Positions 31,036 through 39,570 of a DNA stretch of 64,000 nucleotides are shown here, one piece after another. The DNA lies in assembly GCA_016936455.1 (NCBI GenBank), contig JAFGXV010000026.1, positions 48,527-112,526 of the forward strand. Reading direction: 5' to 3'. The DNA is from Desulfuromonadaceae bacterium. GTDB taxonomy: Bacteria > Desulfobacterota > Desulfuromonadia > Desulfuromonadales > Desulfuromonadaceae. Below the pieces are notes generated by a model. It did no database searches. It was not told the DNA's origin and saw nothing but the letters and a program-made list of their open reading frames with translations. Position 1 is the first letter of the stretch; each line of letters begins with the position of its first letter. Position numbers and translations under genes: made by a program.

Positions 31036-31548
31036 ATGAAATTTATTAAAATGTTGGCGGCCCTGTTGGGGTTAGCGGTGGTGTTCAAGTTTGTGATGGA
31101 CAATCCCGAGAAGGTGACGGTCCAATTCTATAAGTATATTTCTCCGGAAATACCTCTTTTTCTGTTGCTGATTACCACGTTTGTGCTGGGGATGGTGTTC
31201 GCCTCGTTTGCCAGTACCCTGAAAATTCTTCAGCTGAAGAAACAATTGCGTCAGGTTGGCGCTGCTGAGCCGGTAAAAAAAGAGAAGAAAAAGAAAAAAA
31301 ATGAGGAGGATGTTGAGCCCGCTCCCACGATGACAGCGGATGTTCCGACAGCTACTGCGGAGGTTGCGGCCGCAGAGGTTGTCAAACCGGTGGCAGAGGA
31401 GGTCGTCGAGCCTGAAATGGCCCCCGAATCAGTAGAGCTGAACAGTGACGAGCCGCCTTCGGTCATCGAATTGCCGGCCGAGCCGATTCAAGCCGTCGCT
31501 TCTGACCCTCTCGAAGAAAAAAAAGCAGACAGTGCCTCCGATCGCTGA
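31036..31548 (+). CDS. LapA-domain (DUF1049) membrane protein with charged C-terminal tail
   Basis: A 170-residue inner-membrane protein with two helices (about residues 4-22 and 40-60) separated by NPEKVTVQFY, the pattern of the LapA/DUF1049 family (LPS assembly protein A in enterobacteria). After residue 75 comes a lysine block (EKKKKKKN) and an Ala/Glu/Pro/Val-rich low-complexity tail, longer than in typical family members. GGGGGAA precedes the ATG. It is 15 bases upstream of exbB. Function inferred only by family. Confidence 0.75.
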   Translation: MKFIKMLAALLGLAVVFKFVMDNPEKVTVQFYKYISPEIPLFLLLITTFVLGMVFASFASTLKILQLKKQLRQVGAAEPVKKEKKKKKNEEDVEPAPTMTADVPTATAEVAAAEVVKPVAEEVVEPEMAPESVELNSDEPPSVIELPAEPIQAVASDPLEEKKADSASDR

Positions 31549-31563
31549 TGCAGGATATGGCCA

Positions 31564-32181
31564 ATGATTGAACTGTTTCACAAGGGTGGCCCGCTGATGT
31601 ACCCGATCCTGTTCTGTTCCATTCTGGCACTGGCCATTTTTTTTGAACGGTTCTGGACGTACAGCTCCATTGCCCGTCGAAGTGCCCGTCTTTCTGGTGA
31701 AGTTGAAACCCTGGTAAAGCAGCAGCATCTTGTTGAAGCCAGGGCTGTGTGTCAGCGAAGCCCGTTTCTGCTGTCTCACATTTTCAGTGTGGCTCTTTCT
31801 GCGGCTGGTCATTCACGTGAGCGGATCAAGGTGCTGGTCGAGGAGGTCGGATCGCGTCAGCTGACGACCCTGGAGCGCTATCTCGGGCTGCTCGCTACTA
31901 TTGCTGCTATCAGCCCCCTGCTGGGGCTTCTCGGGACCGTTCTTGGCATGATTCGCGCGTTTACCGATCTTTCCATTCAGGGCGTGGGTACGCCGGAAAC
32001 ACTGGGTGCGGGGATCTCGGAAGCCCTGATCACCACGGCCACAGGTCTGAGTGTGGCGATCCCGGTTATCCTGTTGCACAAATATCTCACCAGTCGTGCC
32101 GATCGCATTGCTAACGATATGGAAGACTATGCTTTGCGTCTGGTCGACCATTTAGCCTCGGACAGTTGCCACTGCGATTGA
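31564..32181 (+). CDS. exbB: MotA/TolQ/ExbB proton channel protein
   Basis: A 205-residue inner-membrane protein with three helices (about 12-32, 110-135 and 150-172). The conserved segment ISPLLGLLGTVLGMI and the final helix GLSVAIPVILLHKYL identify the ExbB/TolQ family, which with ExbD uses proton motive force to energise TonB- or Tol-dependent outer-membrane processes. No TonB or Tol gene is adjacent, so TonB versus Tol function is open. Confidence 0.9.
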   Translation: MIELFHKGGPLMYPILFCSILALAIFFERFWTYSSIARRSARLSGEVETLVKQQHLVEARAVCQRSPFLLSHIFSVALSAAGHSRERIKVLVEEVGSRQLTTLERYLGLLATIAAISPLLGLLGTVLGMIRAFTDLSIQGVGTPETLGAGISEALITTATGLSVAIPVILLHKYLTSRADRIANDMEDYALRLVDHLASDSCHCD

Positions 32182-32211
32182 TCTTTCAACGGCCAAGGAA
32201 GTGGCACCACT

Positions 32212-32622
32212 ATGGGTTTTCGTCGAAAAAAACGTGAGGAATTGCGCATCGAACTGACGTCCATGGTCGATGTTGTGTTTCTGTTGCTCATTTTTTTCAT
32301 GATTTCCACCACCTTTGTTGATTCTTCCGCCATTGGTATTAAACTTCCTCAAGCAACCAGCCGCTCTCCGGAACAGCCCTCTCAAGAAGTTCGGGTTTAT
32401 CTGGAAAAAAACGGCCTGGTGCATCTCAATGATCGGCTCATTAACCTGGAGGCCCTGTCGCAGCACCTGGCTGAGTATCGCGGACGTGCGGCGGAAACTG
32501 CGTTTGTGTTGGTGGCTGATGAGAGTGCTCGCCACGGCCGTGTCGTGACCATTATGGATATGGCGCAACAGGCTGGTTTCACCAGATTAGCCATCGCAAC
32601 CCAGCCGGCAGGCAAAGAGTAA
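32212..32622 (+). CDS. exbD: ExbD/TolR biopolymer transport protein
   Basis: A 136-residue protein with one N-terminal helix carrying the essential aspartate (MVDVVFLLLIFFM, residues about 18-30) and a small periplasmic domain ending in MDMAQQAGFTRLAIATQP. It pairs with the ExbB-like protein 30 bases upstream. RRKKREELRIELT before the helix is typical of the family. Confidence 0.92.
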   Translation: MGFRRKKREELRIELTSMVDVVFLLLIFFMISTTFVDSSAIGIKLPQATSRSPEQPSQEVRVYLEKNGLVHLNDRLINLEALSQHLAEYRGRAAETAFVLVADESARHGRVVTIMDMAQQAGFTRLAIATQPAGKE

Positions 32623-32666
32623 CCCGTCGGTTTAACACGTTCTTCTTTGAGTAAAGGAAGCAAAGG

Positions 32667-33758
32667 ATGTCGAAGACAATTGCAATCCTGACTGGTGGTG
32701 GTGACTGCCCGGGCCTGAATGCTGTAATCCGGGGAGTTGTGCGCACGGCAATCAAGCAACATGGTTGGCGTGTGCTGGGTATTCATGACGGTTTCGACGG
32801 CCTGCTGGGCGATCTCAAAGTTGATGAGCTGACCTTAAAATCTGTGCGCGGCATTCTGCAGCTTGGCGGGACGATTCTTGGTACCAGCAACAGGGGCAAT
32901 CCCATGAATTACCCGGTCGACGTTGATGGAGAGATTGTCTGGAAAGACGTTTCACAACAGGTGGTCGATAATTTTTATTCTACCGGTGCCGAGGCGCTGG
33001 TGGCTGTGGGTGGTGACGGGACACTGAAGATTGCCCAGCGCCTGAGTGAACTCGGGTTGCCGGTCGTCGGTGTGCCGAAAACGATTGATAATGATCTGCG
33101 CGCGACGGATGTCACCTTCGGCTACAATACGGCGGTCAGTGTTGTGACTGAGGCCCTTGATCGCCTGCACACCACGGCCGAAAGCCATCAGCGTGTTATG
33201 GTGGTCGAGGTCATGGGGCGTGACGCTGGCTGGATTGCGCTGGAGTCCGGGATCGCTGGTGGGGCGGACGTGATTCTGCTACCGGAAATTCCTTTCGACA
33301 TCAAAACAATCTGCGCCGCGATTCAGCGTCGACGTGATGCCGGCAGCCGCTTTTCCATTGTCGTCGTGTCGGAAGGGGCGTTTTTCAAGGACGGTCATCA
33401 GGTTACCCAGGTTGCGGCGACGGACAGCTGCTGTGGTGTTGCCCGCCTGGGAGGTATCGGCCAGGTCGTGGCACATGAGCTCAGTCAATGTTCAGATATG
33501 GAAGTGCGCACCGTGGTCCTGGGGCATCTTCAGCGCGGCGGTACGCCAACACCGTTTGACCGTATCCTTGGTACCCGTTTTGGCGTTAAGGCTGTCGACC
33601 TGATCGCTGAAGGCAGCTATGCTCACATGGTGGCGTTGCGGGGTCGTGAGGTGATCAGTACGCCGATCATTGAGGCCGTTGGCAGTCTTAATCTGGTTGA
33701 TCCCAATGGAGAGCTGGTTCGGGCAGCCGAGAAGATGGGAATAATGCTCGGTCGATGA
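32667..33758 (+). CDS. pfkA: 6-phosphofructokinase, group III (mixed-substrate) type, predicted ATP-dependent
   Basis: A 363-residue glycolytic kinase. GGGDCPGLN (about residues 10-18), GGDGT (115-119) and PKTIDND (137-143) with the catalytic D141 are visible. At the position equivalent to Escherichia coli G104 it has glycine (G118), which predicts ATP rather than pyrophosphate use, while K138 at the second diagnostic position matches the group III family that also contains pyrophosphate enzymes. AAAGGAAG precedes the ATG. It is the last gene before a terminator. Confidence 0.93.
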   Translation: MSKTIAILTGGGDCPGLNAVIRGVVRTAIKQHGWRVLGIHDGFDGLLGDLKVDELTLKSVRGILQLGGTILGTSNRGNPMNYPVDVDGEIVWKDVSQQVVDNFYSTGAEALVAVGGDGTLKIAQRLSELGLPVVGVPKTIDNDLRATDVTFGYNTAVSVVTEALDRLHTTAESHQRVMVVEVMGRDAGWIALESGIAGGADVILLPEIPFDIKTICAAIQRRRDAGSRFSIVVVSEGAFFKDGHQVTQVAATDSCCGVARLGGIGQVVAHELSQCSDMEVRTVVLGHLQRGGTPTPFDRILGTRFGVKAVDLIAEGSYAHMVALRGREVISTPIIEAVGSLNLVDPNGELVRAAEKMGIMLGR

Positions 33759-33799
33759 TTTGGTGACATGGAACCGTCAGGCGTCACACGGGCTTCAAT

Positions 33800-33837
33800 C
33801 GCCGCAGTGGTTCTTTCAGAACTGTTGCGGCGTTTTT
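33800..33837 (+). terminator. Rho-independent terminator after pfkA
   Basis: A long imperfect stem (33800-33814 with 33818-33832) followed by TTTTT. It overlaps the last bases of the convergent CDF gene. Confidence 0.85.
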
Positions 33838-34817
33838 ATTGATGCATAGGCGGGTGGCGTGACGGTTTGGTTGTGATGCTTATCGCAGATCAGCGTGCAT
33901 GTGAAACATTTACCACAATCCTGGCAGTCCGTGGGTTCGAGATGGATGGTGATATCGGCCTTGGGCATTTTTTTCAGGATACGTTGTTCGATATGTTCGG
34001 CGATATCGTGTGCTTCCTGGATGGTTTTAAATCGGCAGACCGTCAAGTGAAAGTCGATCATTTTTTTGGTCCCGGAGCGCCGGGTTCGCAGGTTGTGGTA
34101 ACCGGTTATTTTCTCGCGAGACTGTTCGATGGCATCGGTGATGATTTTTTGCTGTACATCGGGCAAGCGTACTTCAAGAATCTCGTTAATACAGCCTTTG
34201 AGCAGATCGAAAGCAGCCCACAGAATATATCCGCCGACAAACAGGGACAGAGCGGCGTCGATCCAGTACCACTCAAAGACGCGGATAAAAAACAGTCCGG
34301 CCAGCAATGCCAGGTTGCTGTAGACATCCGTGGCGTAATGCAGGGCGTCGGCCTGCAGAGCGCTTGATGCATGGCGTTGGCCGACACGGCGCAAATGGCG
34401 GCTGAGTTGCCAGGCGGCCAGCGAGCTGCCGGCCAGAACCAGCAGCCCCAGGTCGAGGTGTTGCAGGGGGGGCTGATGGCGAAGTCGTTGAGCCGCTTCA
34501 TTGAGAATGAAGACGCCGGAGGCAGCGACCAGCAGGCTCTGGAGCAGGGTGGCCAGGGTTTCAAATTTGCCGTGTCCGTAAGGGTGATCGGTGTCAGCGG
34601 GTTTCTGGGACTGGCGCAGGGCAAAAAAATTACAGAAAGAGATGACCAGGTCCAGAAAGGAATCGGCTGCCGAGGAGAGCAGGGCCAGAGAACCCATCTT
34701 TAGACCGGTTGCGGTTTTGACCCCGGCAAGAACAGCCGAAACCAGGATTGCGGTTCGCGCTGCGTAAAGTGGCGGGGGGAGGGTTTTCCCGCTCAGGGTG
34801 CGCAATGGTGGGGTCAT
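33816..34817 (-). CDS. Cation diffusion facilitator (CDF) family transporter with cysteine-rich tail
   Basis: A 333-residue inner-membrane metal/proton antiporter. Six helices in about residues 20-215; the metal-site signatures are SAADSFLDLV in helix 2, DHPYGHGKFE in the following loop, and HYATDVYSNL in helix 5. The cytoplasmic domain (about 220-300) keeps the H-rich segments of FieF/ZitB-like proteins. Unusual is the C-terminal extension CQDCGKCFTCTLICDKHH, five cysteines and two histidines in about 20 residues, which could bind a metal or cluster. It overlaps the upstream gene by four bases. Confidence 0.9.
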   Translation of the reverse strand: MTPPLRTLSGKTLPPPLYAARTAILVSAVLAGVKTATGLKMGSLALLSSAADSFLDLVISFCNFFALRQSQKPADTDHPYGHGKFETLATLLQSLLVAASGVFILNEAAQRLRHQPPLQHLDLGLLVLAGSSLAAWQLSRHLRRVGQRHASSALQADALHYATDVYSNLALLAGLFFIRVFEWYWIDAALSLFVGGYILWAAFDLLKGCINEILEVRLPDVQQKIITDAIEQSREKITGYHNLRTRRSGTKKMIDFHLTVCRFKTIQEAHDIAEHIEQRILKKMPKADITIHLEPTDCQDCGKCFTCTLICDKHHNQTVTPPAYASIKTPQQF

Positions 34818-35305
34818 GACTCAAGGCTGGGCAGAGGGCAGTCTTTGCGCCACTGGTCGTACCCGTTGTCCTCAATCGCCCAGAAGTCGGCGATCCGCTG
34901 ACGATAGAACGAGAGTTCCTGACAGTGGCAACGGATCTGTTCCGCCTGTTCTGCTGACATGGCGTTGTGGTTTTCGAGAAAGGTATAAAAAGCGGCAATG
35001 CCGTCGAGCATGGGTGCCAGCTCGTCGATGTTGGGTTCCAGATTGCGGATGATGTACCAGTGCCCGGCAAATTGTTTGACACAAAGCGGGTCTGGTGTGA
35101 TGATGTTGCGGCGTCGGTTGCCAATGAGAAAGTCGCGCACGAAATAGTCGGCTCCGTGTGCAAGCTGACCGGCTTCAAGAGGATCTATGCCCGTGTCGAG
35201 CAGCTCGCGGTGAAAGGTCCGCAACAGCTCCGCACTGCGCTGGTCGGCGCGGATCTCGTCATCAAGGTTGTTAATGCGGTAGTCTTCAGCTTTAATATCA
35301 ATCAT
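34814..35305 (-). CDS. Conserved hypothetical protein, coupled to the CDF transporter
   Basis: A 163-residue soluble, acidic, probably all-helical protein that I cannot assign to a named family. Notable segments are EAGQLAHGADYFVRDFLIGN (about 44-63) and CHCQELSFYRQRIADFW near the end. No signal peptide or membrane helix. GGAG lies upstream of the ATG, and the stop overlaps the start of the CDF gene by four bases, so the two proteins are made together; a role with the transporter is inference only. Confidence 0.7.
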   Translation of the reverse strand: MIDIKAEDYRINNLDDEIRADQRSAELLRTFHRELLDTGIDPLEAGQLAHGADYFVRDFLIGNRRRNIITPDPLCVKQFAGHWYIIRNLEPNIDELAPMLDGIAAFYTFLENHNAMSAEQAEQIRCHCQELSFYRQRIADFWAIEDNGYDQWRKDCPLPSLES

Positions 35306-35445
35306 GAGAGTACTCCTTCCCGATTTAATCCTGTATTTATAACACAGCCCGACGGCTGAAATCGTCTACAAAGAGACTCGGTGGCTGTTGATTGAGATCT
35401 GTCATGGCACCGGCGTTTGAACAAGCCTATCGTGGAGAAACTGTC

Positions 35446-35625
35446 GTGCAGGTAAAATGTCCCGTCTGTGAAAAACGTTGTGCCTGGGAGGGCAATCGTT
35501 GGCGTCCGTTTTGCAGCGAGCGTTGTCGAATGATTGATCTGGGGTGCTGGATTGATGAGGATTACCGGATCGCCGGAGAGCCTGTTCTAGATGAAGAACT
35601 TGAGGAAAAAAAGAAATTACTTTAA
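35446..35625 (+). CDS. yacG: DNA gyrase inhibitor YacG family zinc-finger protein
   Basis: A 59-residue protein with the YacG zinc ribbon: CPVC near the N-terminus, [15 protein letters not shown], and the conserved W-DEDYRI that follows. Escherichia coli YacG binds GyrB and inhibits gyrase. The GTG start at 35446 has GGAG eight bases upstream and gives the family's short N-terminus; an in-frame ATG at 35404 would add 14 residues and is an alternative. Twenty bases separate it from queD. Confidence 0.85.
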   Translation: MQVKCPVCEKRCAWEGNRWRPFCSERCRMIDLGCWIDEDYRIAGEPVLDEELEEKKKLL

Positions 35626-35645
35626 ATAGTTGAGAGGATAACTTC

Positions 35646-36014
35646 ATGTATAAACTAAAAATTATCACTCAGTTCGCTGCCGCCCATAATCTGATGAATT
35701 ACGAGGGCGATTGTGAGAATCTGCATGGCCACAACTGGAAGGTTGAAGTGACCGTCAGCGCGACGGAACTCGACAAGTCCGGACTGGGAATCGACTTCAA
35801 GATTCTCAAAGCCCGCAGCAAGGAAATCCTCGGCCGTCTTGATCATAAGTATCTCAACGAACTGCCACCCTTTGTGGAACGAAGCCCCTCGTCGGAGAAT
35901 ATCAGCCGTTATCTGTATGAGGAACTCGCCAAGGCGCTCAACTCGTCGACTGTGAGCGTTGCGGAAGTTACGGTGTGGGAATCGGAGAATGCCTGCGCCA
36001 GTTATTGCGGTTGA
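35646..36014 (+). CDS. queD: 6-carboxytetrahydropterin synthase
   Basis: A 122-residue enzyme of the PTPS family for the second step of 7-deazaguanine (queuosine precursor) synthesis. Zinc ligands H14, H27 and H29 (AAAHNL, NLHGHNW) and the catalytic cysteine C23 are visible; the C-terminal TVWESENACASY carries the substrate glutamate. GAGAGG precedes the ATG. It overlaps queE by 26 bases. Confidence 0.94.
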   Translation: MYKLKIITQFAAAHNLMNYEGDCENLHGHNWKVEVTVSATELDKSGLGIDFKILKARSKEILGRLDHKYLNELPPFVERSPSSENISRYLYEELAKALNSSTVSVAEVTVWESENACASYCG

Positions 36015-36798
36015 TACGGTGGCGGTCAGGACAGACAAAAGTCAGGGCGAGCGGTGTCCTGAGGCCAGTTCACTGATCGAGGTTTTCTCCTCCATTCAGG
36101 GGGAGGGGCCCTCTGTCGGTTGCCGTCAGATTTTTATCCGTTTTCCTTCCTGCAACTTGCGCTGTGCCTATTGCGATACCCCGTTTTTAGTAACACCCTC
36201 CTGTCAGTTTGAAATTGTGCCCGGCTGTGGAAGGTTTGAAGCCTGGGAAAATCCGGTCGCACTTGATCGGCTGCTGGATCGTTGCCGTCAGTGGCTGGCT
36301 GCGCTGCCTCATGCCCATCAGGCGTTCAGCATAACCGGTGGCGAGCCGCTTTTGCATGGGGAGATTTTGGCCCACTGGCTGCCCCGGCTACGGAATCTAT
36401 TGCCGGTTCATCTGGAAACCAATGGTACGCTGCCCGAAGCTCTGGCTCCGCTGATCCCTTGGCTCGATGGCGTGATGATGGATGTCAAGCTGGCCTCCCA
36501 AACCGGCGTTCCCACCCCCTGGGCCACCCATGAGGCTTTTTTGCGTTGTGCGGTGCAGACCGGTTGTGCTGTCAAGATGGTGGTCGGTCGGGAAACGACG
36601 ACGCAGGAGTTGGAACAGGTCGGTGAGATGATTGCGCGGGTGGCCCCTCAGGTGCCGGTGATCCTGCAGCCTCGCACCATTGATCAACGCAGCTCTGTGC
36701 CGGCAACGCAACTGCTGACCTGGCAGGGGGTGCTGTCGGGTTATCAGCTACTGGTCCGCGTTATTCCCCAGACCCACTGTTTTCTGAACGCCCTGTAA
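35989..36798 (+). CDS. queE: 7-carboxy-7-deazaguanine synthase, radical SAM
   Basis: A 269-residue radical SAM enzyme for the third step of 7-deazaguanine synthesis. The cluster motif is C55, C59, C62 (SCNLRCAYCDTPF), preceded by the typical EVFSSIQGEGPSVG; ITGGEPLL follows. The start at 35989 overlaps queD; a GTG at 36019 is an alternative. QueC and QueF are not in the window. The last residues PQTHCFLNAL match the family. Confidence 0.92.
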   Translation: MPAPVIAVDTVAVRTDKSQGERCPEASSLIEVFSSIQGEGPSVGCRQIFIRFPSCNLRCAYCDTPFLVTPSCQFEIVPGCGRFEAWENPVALDRLLDRCRQWLAALPHAHQAFSITGGEPLLHGEILAHWLPRLRNLLPVHLETNGTLPEALAPLIPWLDGVMMDVKLASQTGVPTPWATHEAFLRCAVQTGCAVKMVVGRETTTQELEQVGEMIARVAPQVPVILQPRTIDQRSSVPATQLLTWQGVLSGYQLLVRVIPQTHCFLNAL

Positions 36799-36993
36799 TG
36801 GCAGGTTTCTACCCGAATACCGTGATGTGGTAAACTGCCGCCATCTTAAGATCAATCCTGGGAATGTCACACCATTTTCATCGGACAAGCCTGTCATGGA
36901 CCGTCTAAATACCTGGTGGTTTAACCGTGTAGTTCCTTGGCTGGGTTGACGGTTAAGGACGATTATGCATCGACCTGATTTTTTTGTAATAAT

Positions 36994-37009
36994 GTGTTAA
37001 ATCTAACAC
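36994..37009. promoter_or_regulatory. Operator-like inverted repeat upstream of the GGDEF/EAL gene
   Basis: GTGTTA and TAACAC arms separated by AATC, in an AT-rich leader about 65 bases before the start codon. It could bind a regulator; no family is recognised. Confidence 0.4.
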
Positions 37010-37072
37010 TTTAAATGTTTTGTTTTGTATGTTCTCTGTCATAATTTAGACAACTCGTATCATGGAGGGGGT

Positions 37073-38836
37073 ATGACATTTTATTTGTCCGTAACGGGGT
37101 TTCTGTGCTTTGGTGCCCTTCTTTTGATCTGGGCTGTTTACGTGTTGTTAAATAAAGAAGTCACTTTACCCAGGGCGATCCGTTCTTGGAATCTGGTCTT
37201 GCTTCTCAATGGCATTAATCTCGTGGCTTATTGTTCTTTTCTCCTTGTTTATACGGCAAACACCAATCCGACTGAACGGACTTTTTCGCAAGTTCTTACC
37301 TTCGGGAGTTATGGCGCTGTCATGGCGCTGCTGATTTTCTTTTTGGGGACCAAGCTGTCCAGACGAAGCGATCCCGCGGCAAGTGTGCGGCATGAGATGA
37401 CGAACGGGGATGAAACTTCGGAAACTCCTTCCTCGTTTTATTCTGAACTCGCGTCAGGTAAATCTTTACCTGACAAGGAGGGCGCGGAAGAAGAACAGGT
37501 CAGTTGGTTGTCCAGGCATGATCCGTTAACCGGTCTTGCCAACTACCACCAGATTCTCTCCGGATTAGAACGGATTCTGGACAACGAAGCCACAAAAAAT
37601 GGCTGGCTTTTCCTTGTCGATGTTTCCGGCTTGCAGCGTATCAATGATGCGTACAGTCATCGAAGTGGTGATGCCGTTCTGATTCATATCGCCAATAAAA
37701 TTAGAGAGCTGACCCCCGTTTTTGCCGCCAGACTTAGCGGCAGCACGTTTCTGATCGTTGATTCTCCCAGCGAAAACCAGCCAGAGATTTATGCGGATGC
37801 CTTGATGAACTGTATTGGCAGCACCGTCAACGACGGCGAGCGGATGGTTGGGATTGCCACCCGCATTTGTGCTGTCCAGCTTGAAGGTGACGATGCGGGG
37901 AGGATTCTCCTGCGCGCTGAATATGCCATGCGTTCACTTAAGCAGGCTGGAAAAAGCAGTGGATTCATTGCATATGGTGCCTATCTTGAGCAGGAAGACC
38001 ATGTGAAAAATGAGTTGATCAAAGATCTCCATGTGGCGCTTGACCACCCAGAGCAGATCGAGTTGTTTTATCAACCCATTTGGGATATCAGAAATGGAAA
38101 GTTAAAGAGTTTTGAGTGCCTGATGCGCTGGGCGCATCCGACCATGGGATATGTTGATCCGAATCAGTTCATTGCTCTAGCTGAACAAAACTCGTTGATG
38201 GTCCCGCTTGGTCTGCTAGCCTTTGAAATTTCGTGTGAGAAACTACATCAATGGGTTAAAAGCTATATTTCAAAATTTAATTCTCCTTTTCGCCTGTCCG
38301 TGAATATGACACCCCAGCAATTTGCGACATCAGATTTTGTTGAAGGTGTTAAAATGACCATGGAGAAATGGAATATTTCAGCGCATAATATCTGTATTGA
38401 GATTACGGAAACCAGTCTCATGGCAGATAAAGAACTGGCGGTCGAACGTATTGGTCTTCTCAAGAATATGGGTTGTAAAATTGCTATTGATGATTTTGGT
38501 GTCGGCTATTCTTCTCTGTCTTATTTGCAGCAGTTTGACGTTGATATTATCAAAATTGATCGATCGATTATTAAGGATATCACGACCAGCGATAGTTCAA
38601 AAAAAATCACTGAAGCCGTTATTAAGCTTGGTCACGCTCTGAATATCGAGGTCATTGCCGAAGGTGTTGAGACCTCCGAGCAATTGGGAAAGCTCTACAT
38701 GCTTGGCTGTGATGAAATTCAGGGTTATATTGCAGGAAAGCCCGTTCCGGACACGTCGGCAGAACTCTGGCTGAACAATCCCATGTGTCCGATCGATATT
38801 CCGGAACGACGGCACAAAGCTGTCAGTATTGAGTAG
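37073..38836 (+). CDS. Membrane GGDEF/EAL protein with degenerate GGDEF, predicted c-di-GMP phosphodiesterase
   Basis: A 587-residue signalling protein with three N-terminal helices (about 3-23, 36-60 and 70-90), a linker, a GGDEF domain (about 150-310) and an EAL domain (about 325-570). The GGDEF signature is replaced by RLSGSTF, so diguanylate cyclase activity is unlikely. The EAL domain starts FYQPIW and keeps the likely catalytic residues: E in FECLMRW, N in SVNMTP, E in EITET, DD in AIDDFGVGYS, K in IKIDRS, E in AEGVET, and Q in IQGY. It should therefore hydrolyse c-di-GMP. GGAGGGGG precedes the ATG; an upstream frame from 37025 has no such site. Confidence 0.9.
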   Translation: MTFYLSVTGFLCFGALLLIWAVYVLLNKEVTLPRAIRSWNLVLLLNGINLVAYCSFLLVYTANTNPTERTFSQVLTFGSYGAVMALLIFFLGTKLSRRSDPAASVRHEMTNGDETSETPSSFYSELASGKSLPDKEGAEEEQVSWLSRHDPLTGLANYHQILSGLERILDNEATKNGWLFLVDVSGLQRINDAYSHRSGDAVLIHIANKIRELTPVFAARLSGSTFLIVDSPSENQPEIYADALMNCIGSTVNDGERMVGIATRICAVQLEGDDAGRILLRAEYAMRSLKQAGKSSGFIAYGAYLEQEDHVKNELIKDLHVALDHPEQIELFYQPIWDIRNGKLKSFECLMRWAHPTMGYVDPNQFIALAEQNSLMVPLGLLAFEISCEKLHQWVKSYISKFNSPFRLSVNMTPQQFATSDFVEGVKMTMEKWNISAHNICIEITETSLMADKELAVERIGLLKNMGCKIAIDDFGVGYSSLSYLQQFDVDIIKIDRSIIKDITTSDSSKKITEAVIKLGHALNIEVIAEGVETSEQLGKLYMLGCDEIQGYIAGKPVPDTSAELWLNNPMCPIDIPERRHKAVSIE

Positions 38837-38910
38837 TTTCAGGCGCCTGAACTCGAGCAACGGCAAGGCGTCCCGCCAATATGACAAAACGACACGAAGG
38901 AGAAAAAAGA

Positions 38911-39411
38911 ATGGCGACGACAACTGAACATCTGAAGGAAGCTTTTAGCGGTGAAAGCCAGGCAAATCAGAAATATCGTGCCTTTGCCAAGCAGGCCGAA
39001 AAAGAGGGTTTCACCAACATTGCCAAGCTGTTTCGCACAACGGCAGAAGCGGAGCGTATCCATGCAGAAGGCCACCTCAAGGCCCTGGATATGATCGCCT
39101 CAACGGCGGCTAATCTTCAGTCTGCCATAGAGGGAGAAACGCACGAGTTCACGGAAATGTATCCGCCCATGGTCGAGCAGGCGATCGCAGAAGGGCACAA
39201 GGCGAAAACAATGTTCAAGTTCGCTGTGGATGCTGAAAAGGTTCATGCTGAAATTTACGCCAGGGCACTTGAAGCAGTTAAGGCAGGTAAAGACTTGGAA
39301 ACCTGCGAGTTTTATCTTTGTCCAATTTGTGGTTTTATCGAGTTGGGGGCTCCCCCTGAACAATGTCCGATCTGCGGAGCCAAGGCCAAGGCATTTTGTC
39401 AGATCGCCTAG
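38911..39411 (+). CDS. Rubrerythrin
   Basis: A 166-residue non-haem iron peroxidase of anaerobes that reduces hydrogen peroxide. The ferritin-like diiron domain has AFSGESQANQKYRAFA and later Glu/His pairs, and the C-terminal rubredoxin domain has CPICG and CPICGAK knuckles (about 140-165). The ATG at 38911 follows GGAG at ten bases. Monocistronic with a terminator. Its presence supports an anaerobic lifestyle. Confidence 0.95.
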   Translation: MATTTEHLKEAFSGESQANQKYRAFAKQAEKEGFTNIAKLFRTTAEAERIHAEGHLKALDMIASTAANLQSAIEGETHEFTEMYPPMVEQAIAEGHKAKTMFKFAVDAEKVHAEIYARALEAVKAGKDLETCEFYLCPICGFIELGAPPEQCPICGAKAKAFCQIA

Positions 39412-39471
39412 GGTTATGCCCGGCGCGTTCTTCTAGACGTTTATGGGCTGAGATGATCGTTTGATGAGGGT

Positions 39472-39510
39472 AACCGCCTTGCTGAACTGCTCAGCAGGGC
39501 GGTTTCTTGT
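39472..39510 (+). terminator. Rho-independent terminator after rubrerythrin gene
   Basis: A 14-bp stem with one G-T pair (39472-39485 with 39491-39504, five-base loop), followed by a short T-rich tail. Confidence 0.75.
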
Positions 39511-39570
39511 TCCGGAAAGAGAGTCGTCCGTCGCTCTGTGTGCAGGCATCATTTGCCGACAACTCCGATT

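Noticed and set aside
31251..31466. Serine/phenylalanine-rich open frame on the minus strand
   Set aside because: It is the reverse of the low-complexity lysine/alanine tail of the LapA-like gene.
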